From NCBI RefSeq assembly GCF_000820125.1, contig NZ_CDBY01000067.1:1-64000 (forward strand): a stretch of DNA of 64,000 nucleotides, read 5' to 3'. Source of the stretch: Aeromonas simiae (GTDB lineage: Bacteria > Pseudomonadota > Gammaproteobacteria > Enterobacterales > Aeromonadaceae). Under the pieces are notes generated by a model. It saw nothing but the letters and a program-made list of their open reading frames with translations. It ran no database searches and was not told the origin of the DNA. The position numbers and the translations under genes are program-made. Below are positions 8,576-16,190 of the stretch, in pieces. Each line of letters opens with the position of its first letter. Position 1 is the stretch's first letter.

Positions 8576-9070
8576 ATGGAACTGGTCGATGTGGTAGACG
8601 AGAAGAACCAGGCGGTGCGCATCGCGCCCCGTGATGAAGTGCGCAGAGACAACCTGGCCCACCGGGCCACCTACATTCTGGTGCGGCGCGGTGATGGCCG
8701 TGTGGTGGTGCAGCGGCGAACCCTCAGCAAGGATTTCTGCCCCGGCATGCTCGATGCCTGCTGTGGCGGTGTGGTGAGCGCCGGTGAGCAGTACGACGAG
8801 AGCGCGCTGCGTGAGCTGGGTGAAGAGCTCGGCATTGTCGGCGTGCCGCTCGAGGGGTTTGGTACCTTCCACGCCAAGGGGGAGAACTACCATGTCTGGG
8901 GCGGCCTCTACCTGTGCACCTATGACGGCGCACTGATCCTGCAGGAGGAGGAGGTGGCTGCCGTGCTCGAGCTGACCTTAGATGAGATCGCCGGGCGCGC
9001 CGCCGAGTTCACTCCCGATTCTCTCATCGCCATCGAGGCGCTGCGCCAGCGCGGCGCTTTTTCTCGATAA
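8576..9070 (+). CDS. yfcD: Nudix hydrolase, YfcD type
   Basis: A 164-residue Nudix protein. The Nudix box GGVVSAGEQYDESALREL plus GEELGI carries the expected Gly, Glu, Arg-Glu and Glu-Glu residues for metal-dependent cleavage of nucleoside-diphosphate-linked compounds. The flanking sequence (HRATYILVRRG, KDFCPGMLDACCGG, EFTPDSLIA) matches E. coli YfcD, related to isopentenyl-diphosphate isomerases, whose substrate is not established. The ATG at 8576 follows AAAGGAGCAGGC. A -10-like TATACT at 8541-8546 suggests its own promoter after the aap operon. Confidence 0.88.
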   Translation: MELVDVVDEKNQAVRIAPRDEVRRDNLAHRATYILVRRGDGRVVVQRRTLSKDFCPGMLDACCGGVVSAGEQYDESALRELGEELGIVGVPLEGFGTFHAKGENYHVWGGLYLCTYDGALILQEEEVAAVLELTLDEIAGRAAEFTPDSLIAIEALRQRGAFSR

Positions 9071-9143
9071 CCCCTCGCTTGGCCGGTGTTATCACACTGT
9101 CAGTGCCGCTATTCTAGCGGCCTTACCCGCAAAGGAGCCTGCC

Positions 9144-9617
9144 ATGATCAGCGAAGGAAGCACACTGCCCGACCACGAATTTACCTTCATCACCCCGGAG
9201 GGGAAGGTGACGCGCAGCAGCCGCGAGCTGTTCGGCGGCAAGCGCATCGTGCTGTTTGCCGTGCCGGGCGCCTTTACCCCCACCTGCTCCAATGCCCATC
9301 TGCCCGGCTATGTGGTCAAGGCCGACGAGTTCGCCGCCTGCGGGGTGGACGGACTGTGCTGCCTGTCGGTCAATGATGCCTTCGTGATGCGCGCCTGGCA
9401 GCGGGAGCAGAACGCCGAGGCGATCACCATGTTGGCAGATGGGGATGGCAGTTTCGTGACCAAGCTGGGGCTTGGCAAGGAGACCGGGGCATTTGGCGGT
9501 CTGCGTGCCCAGCGCTTTGCCCTGATCGCCGACGATGGGGTGGTGACCCGGTTACGAGTCGAGGCGCCGGGTCAGTTCGAGGTCTCTGACGCCGAGAGTC
9601 TGCTCGCCCTACTGTAA
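9144..9617 (+). CDS. Peroxiredoxin of the Prx5/AhpE-like group
   Basis: A 157-residue cytosolic thiol peroxidase. PGAFTPTCS at residues 41-49 contains the peroxidatic Cys48 with the family Thr and Pro, and the later part (GLGKETGAFGGLRAQRFALI) is typical of Prx5-type proteins. It reduces hydrogen peroxide or organic peroxides, probably with glutathione or glutaredoxin as reductant, since no glutaredoxin domain is fused. Additional Cys residues (in CGVDGLCCLSVND) may take part in resolution. The ATG at 9144 follows AAAGGAGCC. Confidence 0.9.
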   Translation: MISEGSTLPDHEFTFITPEGKVTRSSRELFGGKRIVLFAVPGAFTPTCSNAHLPGYVVKADEFAACGVDGLCCLSVNDAFVMRAWQREQNAEAITMLADGDGSFVTKLGLGKETGAFGGLRAQRFALIADDGVVTRLRVEAPGQFEVSDAESLLALL

Positions 9618-9709
9618 ATTCATCGTCGACGGTTTACACTGGCGAACGTTTCGGGCCTGCCTGCGTGCAGGCCCGCCTGTTTGTATCCGTTTTGTGAGAG
9701 GATCTGCCC

Positions 9710-10675
9710 ATGACGCTTCCCCTGCTGGCCATCCTGGCCGGACTGGCGCTGTTGGTCTGGAGTGCTGACAAGTTTGTCGATGGCGCGGCTGCTACCGCCC
9801 GCTACGCGGGGATGCCACCGCTGCTCATCGGCATGGTGATCATCGGTTTTGGCACCTCGGCCCCCGAGATGGTGGTGTCGGCGCTGGCCGCTTCCCAGGG
9901 CAATCCGGGATTGGCGCTCGGCAATGCCTATGGCTCCAACATCACCAACATCGCGCTGATCCTCGGCCTCACCGCCCTGCTCAGCCCCATTGCCGTCGCC
10001 TCTCAGGTGGTGCGCAAAGAGATCCCCGTGCTGCTGGGCATCACCCTGCTCTCCGGCGCCCTGCTCATCGACGGCAACTTAGGTCGCGAAGATGCGCTGA
10101 TCCTGCTGGTGGTCTTCTTCATCCTGATGGGCTGGTCGATCTGGCAGGGGATGCGCGGTCGGGGGGATGCCCTCGATACCGAGATGCAAGATGACCTCGA
10201 CGCGGAGGGGATGAGCCTGAAATCGGCCCTGATCTGGCTGGTGCTGGGTTTGGTGCTGCTGGTGGGGGCCTCGCGTCTGCTGGTGTGGGGCGCGGTCGAG
10301 GTGGCACACGGGCTCGGCATCAGCGATCTGGTCATCGGTCTGACCATAGTGGCCATCGGTACCTCGCTGCCGGAGCTCGCCTCTTCGCTGATGGCCATCC
10401 GGAAGAAGGAACACGATCTGGCCCTTGGCAACGTGCTGGGCTCTAACGTCTTCAATACCCTGGCGGTGGTCGGCATCGCCGCCGGCATCCACCCGCTCGA
10501 CGTCGAGCCGCTGGTGCTCTCGCGCGACTGGAGCGTGATGATGGCCCTGACGCTGGTGCTGCTGATCATGTGTGTCGCCCGCAAAGGGCAGGGGCGCATC
10601 AATCGCCTCGAGGGGGGACTGCTGTTGGTCTCGTTCTTTGCCTATACCGGCTGGTTGCTGGCGAGCCAGTTTTGA
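9710..10675 (+). CDS. yrbG: Calcium/sodium antiporter, YrbG-like
   Basis: A 321-residue inner-membrane protein of the Ca2+:cation antiporter family. It shows the internal duplication of the family: the first alpha repeat contains GFGTSAPEMVVS with GNAYGSNITNIALILG, and the second contains AIGTSLPELASS with GNVLGSNVFNTLAVVG. The acidic residues of these repeats (E in APEM and LPEL) coordinate the cation. About ten membrane spans are visible, with a short charged loop in the middle. It stands alone, ending at a bidirectional terminator. Confidence 0.92.
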   Translation: MTLPLLAILAGLALLVWSADKFVDGAAATARYAGMPPLLIGMVIIGFGTSAPEMVVSALAASQGNPGLALGNAYGSNITNIALILGLTALLSPIAVASQVVRKEIPVLLGITLLSGALLIDGNLGREDALILLVVFFILMGWSIWQGMRGRGDALDTEMQDDLDAEGMSLKSALIWLVLGLVLLVGASRLLVWGAVEVAHGLGISDLVIGLTIVAIGTSLPELASSLMAIRKKEHDLALGNVLGSNVFNTLAVVGIAAGIHPLDVEPLVLSRDWSVMMALTLVLLIMCVARKGQGRINRLEGGLLLVSFFAYTGWLLASQF

Positions 10676-10690
10676 GATCACAGGTAGCGA

Positions 10691-10716
10691 AAAGGGGAGC
10701 CGAGGCTCCCCTTTTT
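10691..10716. terminator. Bidirectional terminator between yrbG and the decarboxylase gene
   Basis: The stem GGGGAGCC / GGCTCCCC with loop GA is preceded by AAA and followed by TTTTT. It lies between two convergent genes and can serve both strands. Confidence 0.85.
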
Positions 10717-10730
10717 CATGAAGTGGCGTC

Positions 10731-11882
10731 TTAGGCCACTGCGGTCAGCTTCTTACCCTGCTGGCTTGAGTCAATCACCAGGATGTCGGCCTTGGGGAAG
10801 AAGTTGAAGGTCGAGGCGGAGGCCCAGGTGTAGGCGCCCATGACGCGGCCCACCACCAGATCGCCTATCTCCAGCTCCGGCAGAACGATGTCATCACGGA
10901 TGACGTCCACGCTGTCGCAGGTCGGGCCGGCCAGCACGCTGCGGTGCGGCTCGCCGTCGGCATAGGGCACGCTCACCGGGTAGGTGACATGGTCATACAG
11001 TTGGCCGTTGTAGCTGCCATAGAGACCGTCATCCAGGTAGTACCACAGCTTGTCGCCCCGATGGGCCTTGCCCATGACGCTGGCCACCGAGGTCATGGCC
11101 GGCGCCGAGATGAAACGGCCCGGCTCGGCGATGCGCTGCACCGTGGCGGGCAGCTTGGCCAGCGCCTCACGGATCGGGGCGCAGAAGGCGTCGATGTCGA
11201 GATCGCCCCCCTCGTAGTCGACCGGGAAGCCGCCACCGATATCCAGTACCCAGGGTTTGAGACCCAGCTCCCACGCCTGCTCGAGGATCTCGCGGCAGGC
11301 ATCAATAGCCTGCACGTGGCGCTTGGCGTTGGGCACCTGAGAGCCGACGTGGAACGACAGCCCCATCACCTTGAGCCCCTTGGCCTGGGCCAGTTGCATC
11401 AAGGGCAGGGCCTGCTCCGGGGTGCAACCGAACTTCTTGGAGAGATCGACCTTGGTTTCGGGATTGGGGAAGCTCACCCGCAGCAGCAGCTTCACTTCGT
11501 CCTTGTAGGGCAGGAACTTGTCGAGCTCCCACGGGTTGTCATACACGAACACGGTGCAGCCGTACTCCAGGGCATGGCGGATATCGCCGTCACGCTTGAT
11601 GGGGTGGGTATGGATGCAGCGACCGGGGCGGACACCCTGGCTTTTGACCAGATCCACTTCGCCATTGGTGGCCAGATCGAAACAGGCTCCCTCTTCCTTG
11701 AGCACCTCAACCAGTGCCGGGTGGGGCAGGGGCTTGAGGGCATAGTGCAGACGCACATCGGGGAGGGCGGCGGCCAGAGCCCGGTATTGCTTGCGGACGG
11801 CGGCCTTGTCGAGGAGTAGCAGGGGAGAGCCGTGTTGTTCAACCAGTTGGCGGTAATCCAGAGCCAGAGAGGTCTCGTTCAT
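10731..11882 (-). CDS. Fold-III PLP-dependent ornithine/lysine-type decarboxylase
   Basis: A 383-residue alanine-racemase-fold decarboxylase of the eukaryotic-ODC type. Lys50 in LHYALKPLPHP is the PLP lysine. HVGSQ at 179-183, the glycine loop DIGGGFP at 214-220 and EPGRF at 253-257 bind the cofactor, and GPTCDSVD at 319-326 supplies the catalytic Cys322 and Asp323. Members decarboxylate ornithine, lysine or both to make putrescine or cadaverine; the Vibrio relative is bifunctional, so substrate is left open. The ATG at 11882 has AAGGA upstream; an in-frame GTG-type extension to 11963 has no family similarity. It is monocistronic and divergent from the riboswitch-controlled symporter. Confidence 0.9.
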   Translation of the reverse strand: MNETSLALDYRQLVEQHGSPLLLLDKAAVRKQYRALAAALPDVRLHYALKPLPHPALVEVLKEEGACFDLATNGEVDLVKSQGVRPGRCIHTHPIKRDGDIRHALEYGCTVFVYDNPWELDKFLPYKDEVKLLLRVSFPNPETKVDLSKKFGCTPEQALPLMQLAQAKGLKVMGLSFHVGSQVPNAKRHVQAIDACREILEQAWELGLKPWVLDIGGGFPVDYEGGDLDIDAFCAPIREALAKLPATVQRIAEPGRFISAPAMTSVASVMGKAHRGDKLWYYLDDGLYGSYNGQLYDHVTYPVSVPYADGEPHRSVLAGPTCDSVDVIRDDIVLPELEIGDLVVGRVMGAYTWASASTFNFFPKADILVIDSSQQGKKLTAVA

Positions 11883-12239
11883 TGTCGTGTGATCATCCTT
11901 AGGGGGCGTGGGCCCAGTCCTGTGACAGTGAACCGGCGGCGGCCGGCTCAGGCGAAGGGTCAAGAGTGACCCGAACTAAGGCATTCCATGGGGTGCTTAG
12001 TTATGCGCGTGATTATCGGCAGATTGCGCATTTGTGCAACCATGGTGACTGGATATGTTGGCAAGTATTTCTGTTCGAGACGAAAGGGGAATCTGCTGTT
12101 GTCATTAAGGGGCCGGAACGACGCCGGCTGATTGTGCTGCGGAATGCCAGAGGGGGAGAAAAAATCGAGCCGGTGCGGGACAGATCACACTTTTTTTATT
12201 ACCATAGCCCGGCCTAATCCAAATTTAGTTCGGATGAAG
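11883..12239. other. Divergent control region between the decarboxylase and symporter genes
   Basis: About 360 bases should contain the promoters of both flanking units. An open frame at 11966-12217 (83 codons, GTG start) has no recognisable protein features and is not called. An AT-rich stretch at 12190-12235 directly before the riboswitch is the likely place for the symporter promoter, but no convincing -35/-10 pair was found. Confidence 0.4.
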
Positions 12240-12317
12240 GTGGCAGGAGAGCGATGGGAAACCATCCACCGAAGAAGTGAATCTTTCAGGTACCGGGCAA
12301 CCGGTGTGGACTGCCAC
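12240..12317 (+). ncRNA. Glycine riboswitch, first aptamer of a tandem pair
   Basis: The P1 helix GTGGCAG (12240-12246) / CTGCCAC (12311-12317) is a perfect 7-bp pair. Inside it are the conserved core elements GGAGAG, ACCGAAGAAG and TTTCAGG followed by the GGGCAACC hairpin, matching the first aptamer of known glycine riboswitches. It is only about nine bases from the second aptamer, the standard tandem spacing. Binding of glycine by both aptamers would control the symporter gene downstream. Confidence 0.93.
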
Positions 12318-12326
12318 TGGACGATA

Positions 12327-12414
12327 CTCTGGAGAGACCCGTTGAATCGGGCGCCGAAGGAGCAAGGCTACCGACCCGTGCGGTAGCCGGAAACTCTCAG
12401 GCAAAAGGACAGAG
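12327..12414 (+). ncRNA. Glycine riboswitch, second aptamer
   Basis: The P1 helix CTCTG (12327-12331) / CAGAG (12410-12414) encloses GGAGAGAC, GCGCCGAAGGAGCAA, a P3 hairpin, and AACTCTCAGGCAAAAGGAC, which are the near-invariant core bases of the class. The 3' strand of P1 is also able to pair with 12451-12461 downstream, a plausible switch between two folds. In Vibrio cholerae the same tandem riboswitch lies before a sodium/alanine symporter gene. Confidence 0.95.
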
Positions 12415-12461
12415 GGGATGGGATGGTTGTACCCGGGCTTATGCCCTTCGCATCGCCTCTG
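12410..12461 (+). promoter_or_regulatory. Candidate switching helix of the riboswitch expression platform
   Basis: CAGAGGGGATG at 12410-12420 can pair with CATCGCCTCTG at 12451-12461 (ten pairs and one G-G mismatch). This would compete with the P1 helix of the second aptamer, which uses 12410-12414. A small GGGC/GCCC hairpin lies inside the loop. No U-run follows, so it is not an intrinsic terminator. Confidence 0.55.
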
Positions 12462-12493
12462 CGATCGTATTGCTATTGGGAAGATCATCCTTC

Positions 12494-12524
12494 TCCTCCT
12501 TAACTAGCTGTATTTTAAGGAGGA
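12494..12524 (+). promoter_or_regulatory. Hairpin that sequesters the symporter ribosome-binding site
   Basis: TCCTCCTTAA (12494-12503) and TTAAGGAGGA (12515-12524) form a perfect 10-bp stem with an 11-base loop. The 3' strand contains the whole AAGGAGG Shine-Dalgarno sequence, four bases before the GTG start at 12528. This points to translational control by the riboswitch rather than termination. Confidence 0.7.
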
Positions 12525-12527
12525 TGC

Positions 12528-13901
12528 GTGTCATCAATTCAATCGGCCCTGCAGGCCGTCGACAACTTCATCTGGGGCCCGCCCCTGCTCATGCTGCTGG
12601 TCGGTACCGGCATCTACCTCACTTTCCGCCTCGGGCTGTTGCAGATCGTGCGCCTGCCGCTGGCATTGCGTCTGGTGTTTGGCCGCGATCAGGGTCACGG
12701 CAAAGAGGGTGATGTCTCGAGCTTCGGTGCCTTGTGCACGGCGCTGTCGGCCACCATCGGCACCGGCAACATTGTCGGGGTCGCCACCGCCATCAAGCTC
12801 GGTGGCCCTGGCGCCCTGTTCTGGATGTGGATGGCCGCCCTGTTCGGCATGGCCACTAAATACGCCGAGTGCCTGCTGGCGGTCAAATACCGGGTCACCG
12901 ATGCCAACGGTCAGATGGCCGGCGGCCCCATGTACTACCTCGAGCGTGGACTGGGCTCCAAGCCGCTGGCCAAGCTGTTTGCCCTGTTTGGTATCGGGGT
13001 GGCCTTCTTCGGGATCGGGACTTTTCCCCAGGTCAACGCCATCAGCGACGCCATGAGCCTCTCCTTCTCGGTGCCGCGTGAAGCGACGGCCGTGGTGCTG
13101 ACCCTGCTGGTGGCCATGGTTACCCTAGGGGGGATCCACTCCATCTCCAGCGTGTCGAGCAAGATAGTGCCCTTCATGGCGCTCTTCTACATCCTCTCCT
13201 GCCTTGGGGTATTGATCGCCAACGCCGCGGCACTGCCGCAGGCGGCCGCCCTGGTGGTCACCTCCGCCTTCACCGGCCAGGCGGCGACCGGCGGGTTTGT
13301 CGGCGCCGGCATCATGCTGGCGATCCAGTCCGGGGTGGCGCGCGGTGTGTTTTCGAACGAATCAGGTTTGGGGTCGGCTCCCATCGCGGCGGCGGCGGCC
13401 AAGACCGATTCGTGCGTCGAGCAGGGACTGGTCTCCATGACTGGCACCTTCTTCGATACCATCATCATCTGTACCATGACCGGCCTCACCCTGGTGGTGA
13501 CCGGGGTGTGGAGCGGCGATCTGAGCGGCGCGGCCATGACCAGTGCCGCCTTTGCCCAGGGGCTCAATCCCCACGTCGGCCAGTATCTGGTGAGCATCGG
13601 GCTGCTCTTTTTTGCCTTCACCACCATCCTCGGCTGGAACTACTACGGTGAGCGCTGCGCCGAGTACCTGTTCGGGGTCAAGGCCATCAAGCCCTATCGT
13701 CTCATCTTCCTGGTGCTGGTGGCGTGTGGCGCCTTCCTGCACCTGGACATGATTTGGCTGCTGGCCGACATCGTCAACGGCCTGATGGCGATCCCCAATC
13801 TCATCGGCCTCATCGGTTTGCGCCATGTGGTGCTGGCCGAAACCCGTGCCTTCTTTGCTGGTGTATCGCAGGAGCAGGAGACGCAGACACAGGCTGCGTG
13901 A
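12528..13901 (+). CDS. Alanine/glycine:cation symporter (AGCS family)
   Basis: A 457-residue inner-membrane protein of the AGCS family, which imports alanine or glycine with Na+ or H+. Family motifs include FGALCTALSATIGTGNIVGVATA, GPGALFWMWMAALFGMATKY and a late region NESGLGSAPIAAAAAKTD; about eleven hydrophobic segments are visible. The start is GTG at 12528, fixed by AAGGAGG four bases upstream; the ATG four bases earlier is in another frame. Control by a tandem glycine riboswitch implies that glycine is a physiological substrate or signal. Confidence 0.93.
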   Translation: MSSIQSALQAVDNFIWGPPLLMLLVGTGIYLTFRLGLLQIVRLPLALRLVFGRDQGHGKEGDVSSFGALCTALSATIGTGNIVGVATAIKLGGPGALFWMWMAALFGMATKYAECLLAVKYRVTDANGQMAGGPMYYLERGLGSKPLAKLFALFGIGVAFFGIGTFPQVNAISDAMSLSFSVPREATAVVLTLLVAMVTLGGIHSISSVSSKIVPFMALFYILSCLGVLIANAAALPQAAALVVTSAFTGQAATGGFVGAGIMLAIQSGVARGVFSNESGLGSAPIAAAAAKTDSCVEQGLVSMTGTFFDTIIICTMTGLTLVVTGVWSGDLSGAAMTSAAFAQGLNPHVGQYLVSIGLLFFAFTTILGWNYYGERCAEYLFGVKAIKPYRLIFLVLVACGAFLHLDMIWLLADIVNGLMAIPNLIGLIGLRHVVLAETRAFFAGVSQEQETQTQAA

Positions 13902-13921
13902 TAGCAGGAATAGGTAACGTC

Positions 13922-13954
13922 GCGAGCCCGGCCAGTGCCGGGCTCGCCTGTTTC
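13922..13954. terminator. Strong hairpin between the symporter gene and the lipoate-ligase-like pseudogene
   Basis: A perfect 11-bp stem GCGAGCCCGGC / GCCGGGCTCGC with loop CAGT, followed by a weak CTGTTTCT tail. It separates convergent genes; the T-run is poor, so termination may be incomplete. Confidence 0.7.
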
Positions 13955-13967
13955 TGCCGCGGTGCGG

Positions 13968-14693
13968 TTAGCCGAGCTCGCTGAGCAAGGTGGTGCGGCA
14001 GCGCTCGATCAGCGCCGCGTCGCTCCCCTGCCAGCCGAGTTGGGCCGCCACCGTGGTGGAGGTGCCTGGCTGGAAGCGAGTCGGGCTGCCGGCCAGCTCA
14101 TAGAAGCGGCTTGCTATCTCGGTGCCGAGATCCATGTCGCCGGCCACCATCACCATGGCGTGGGCGAGGACGGCTCCAGCATGTGTGGCGGAGGGGGCCA
14201 GCCAGCGCTGGGCCGTACCGGTGATCTTGAGCCCGCCCACTACCAGGTTGTAGCGGCCATCGCAAAACGATCCCGGCACCGGGCCGTAGTGCGCGTCGAG
14301 GCCGAGCCGGCCCAATGCCGTCAGCAGTGGGGCTCCGAGACGCTGGTAATAGTGGTCAGGATTGGCGCCGGGGATGACGGGCAGGTACAAGGAGAGGTTG
14401 AGGATGCCGGGGCCAGCCGGCACCGCCGTGCCGCCGCTGTCGCGCACATACACGGGCCAGCCGAGGGCAGCAAGGGCTTGGCAGGCCGCGTCATAGTGGG
14501 GCAGCCGGGTATCCTTGCGGGTGACGATCAGGGCGCGGGTCTGGTGTCAGAGTCGGGCGGTGGGTTGCCCATCGCCAGCCACGCTGCGCAGCCACTGCTG
14601 CTCGGCGGCGTGACCTTCGGTCGGGGATACGGCGATGGGGTCATCCACCAGCCTGAGGGGTAGCAGATCGGTCGGGTGTGGCATAAGACACAT
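13968..14693 (-). pseudogene. Lipoate-protein ligase family gene interrupted by an in-frame TGA
   Basis: One continuous minus-strand frame encodes a biotin/lipoate ligase-like protein but contains a TGA at 14549-14547. Before it are about 45 residues (PLRLVDDPIAVS, EGHAAEQQWLRSVA). After it the frame continues RALIVTRKDTRLPHY, RDSGGTAVPAGPGILNLSL (lipoate ligase SGG loop) and VGGLKITGTAQRW with the conserved catalytic-type Lys, to a stop at 13968. The family normally has ARLW or RLWR at the break, so TGA probably replaced TGG for Trp. No SD supports a restart downstream. The true start is uncertain (ATG at 14693 or 14684). It could be a real nonsense mutation or a sequencing error. Confidence 0.75.
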
Positions 14694-14752
14694 GATTATC
14701 AGGGATGCTGCCAGTAGAATGAAGGCTCGCAAGCAAGAAAGGAAGGTGCCTG

Positions 14753-15868
14753 GTGCTGAAACTGTCCGAGATCTGGAGTGCGGCCTGTCACTCCCAAGAC
14801 TTCACCATGACTCGGGTTGAGTTCATGACGGTGCGCTTTCGCTGGCTGGCGGCATTGTTGATGCTCGGCATCCCGGCCTGGTCGCTGATCGACTGGTTGA
14901 CGCTGGACGCTGCCCTGCACGCCTTCTTACTCAAGGCGCGCATGACCACCTTCCTGGCCCTCTCACCGCTCATCCCTTTCTCATTTTTTATCGACTACCG
15001 GCTTGGCCGTATGCGGGTCGCCCTGTTCTACCTGATGGGGGTGATGCTCGCCTTCGCCCTGGCGTGCATGGTGGCGCTCGGTAACCCGGCCGAGCTACAG
15101 GTGGGTTACACCGCTTTTCCCTATCTGATGATCAGCTTGTTTGCGGTGTTCCCCCTGACTCTGATGATGGGATTGCTCATCTCCCTGCTCATCTTCGTGA
15201 GCCTGCTCGGTGGTCGCTGCTTGCTGCTCGGCCAGCCGTTGTTTGGCATGGAGACCCTCAACCAGCTCTGGCTGCTTGGCATGTTCACCCTGGCCGCCGC
15301 CTGGGTGCAGTGCGGCCAGCTCAACATGCTGCTGCGCCTCTATCGTGAGTCGACCACGGATGAACTGACCGGCATGATGAACCGTCGCCTGCTGATGAAG
15401 AAGATCAGCCAACTCTGCGAGGAGGAGGGCTGTGAGAGGTGGACTCTGATGCTGATCGACCTCGATCGCTTCAAGCGGGTCAACGATGAATTCGGCCATC
15501 TGGCCGGTGATGCGGTACTGCACACGGTGGCCACGACCCTGGCCGAGCAGCTGGAGCAGGCCCGGGTGCTGGGACGCTACGGCGGGGAGGAGTTTGTCAT
15601 CCTGCTGCGCCACGAGGGGGGCCGGGAGGAGGCGCGGCGGCTGGCCGAGCGGCTGCGGCTCTCGGTGGAGGCGCGCCAGGTCAAGAGCCCGACAACCGAG
15701 ACCCTGATCGAGGTGACGGTCAGCATTGGTGTGGCCATGGGGCGCAAGGGGGATTCGGCGCAGAGCCTGATCGGGCTGGCCGATGAGTGCCTCTATCAGG
15801 CCAAGATCGACGGACGCAACTGCGTGGTGGTGGAGCCGCCATCGGCCTCGGTGCCGATGGCGGGCTGA
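14753..15868 (+). CDS. Membrane-bound GGDEF diguanylate cyclase
   Basis: A 371-residue protein that should make cyclic di-GMP at the inner membrane. Residues about 30-190 contain six hydrophobic spans and no recognisable named sensor domain. The C-terminal GGDEF domain starts near DELTGMMNRRLL, with DLDRFKRVNDEFGHLAGD for metal and base binding and the active-site GGEEF at residues 277-281. The residues 268-271 are EQAR, so the RxxD inhibitory site is absent and product feedback through it is not expected. GTG at 14753 follows GGAAGG by six bases. It is divergent from the broken lipoate-ligase-like gene. Confidence 0.92.
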   Translation: MLKLSEIWSAACHSQDFTMTRVEFMTVRFRWLAALLMLGIPAWSLIDWLTLDAALHAFLLKARMTTFLALSPLIPFSFFIDYRLGRMRVALFYLMGVMLAFALACMVALGNPAELQVGYTAFPYLMISLFAVFPLTLMMGLLISLLIFVSLLGGRCLLLGQPLFGMETLNQLWLLGMFTLAAAWVQCGQLNMLLRLYRESTTDELTGMMNRRLLMKKISQLCEEEGCERWTLMLIDLDRFKRVNDEFGHLAGDAVLHTVATTLAEQLEQARVLGRYGGEEFVILLRHEGGREEARRLAERLRLSVEARQVKSPTTETLIEVTVSIGVAMGRKGDSAQSLIGLADECLYQAKIDGRNCVVVEPPSASVPMAG

Positions 15869-15869
15869 G

Positions 15870-16118
15870 TCAGACCAGTTGGTACTTGTCTGACAGCTGG
15901 TGGGCCAGGTACTTAAACATATTGAACACGGCCATGGTCTTACCGGTCGGGGTGCCATCGTCGGCCAGGAAGTACTCTCCCTTGAACACCAGCACATCGC
16001 CGCGTTGCTCGACGGCGTCGGCCTGCATGCCATGGATGAAATCCTCATGCTCGCGGATCATCCGGTTGGCCATGGCGAGCAGCTCTTCCTGGCTGATGGG
16101 TGCTCTTTCTGAACGCAT
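15870..16118 (-). CDS. yciN: YciN family protein (DUF2498)
   Basis: An 82-residue cytosolic protein. SQEELLAMANRMIREHEDFIHGM, VLVFKGEYFL and AVFNMFKYLAHQLSDKY align along the full length with E. coli YciN (DUF2498), whose role is unknown. The ATG at 16118 is chosen because GAGGAGAG lies four bases before it; an ATG at 16139 lacks a ribosome-binding site. It ends two bases from the stop of the convergent cyclase gene. Confidence 0.9.
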   Translation of the reverse strand: MRSERAPISQEELLAMANRMIREHEDFIHGMQADAVEQRGDVLVFKGEYFLADDGTPTGKTMAVFNMFKYLAHQLSDKYQLV

Positions 16119-16190
16119 AGAACTCTCCTCATGTATCAAGCTGGCGCATGATAACCGACCCGGCGCCGCGATGCATTGATGTGACGCCGA

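Noticed and set aside
11966-12217. 83-codon open frame with GTG start between the decarboxylase gene and the riboswitch
   Set aside because: No ribosome-binding site, no family resemblance, unlikely composition, and it occupies the expected promoter region.
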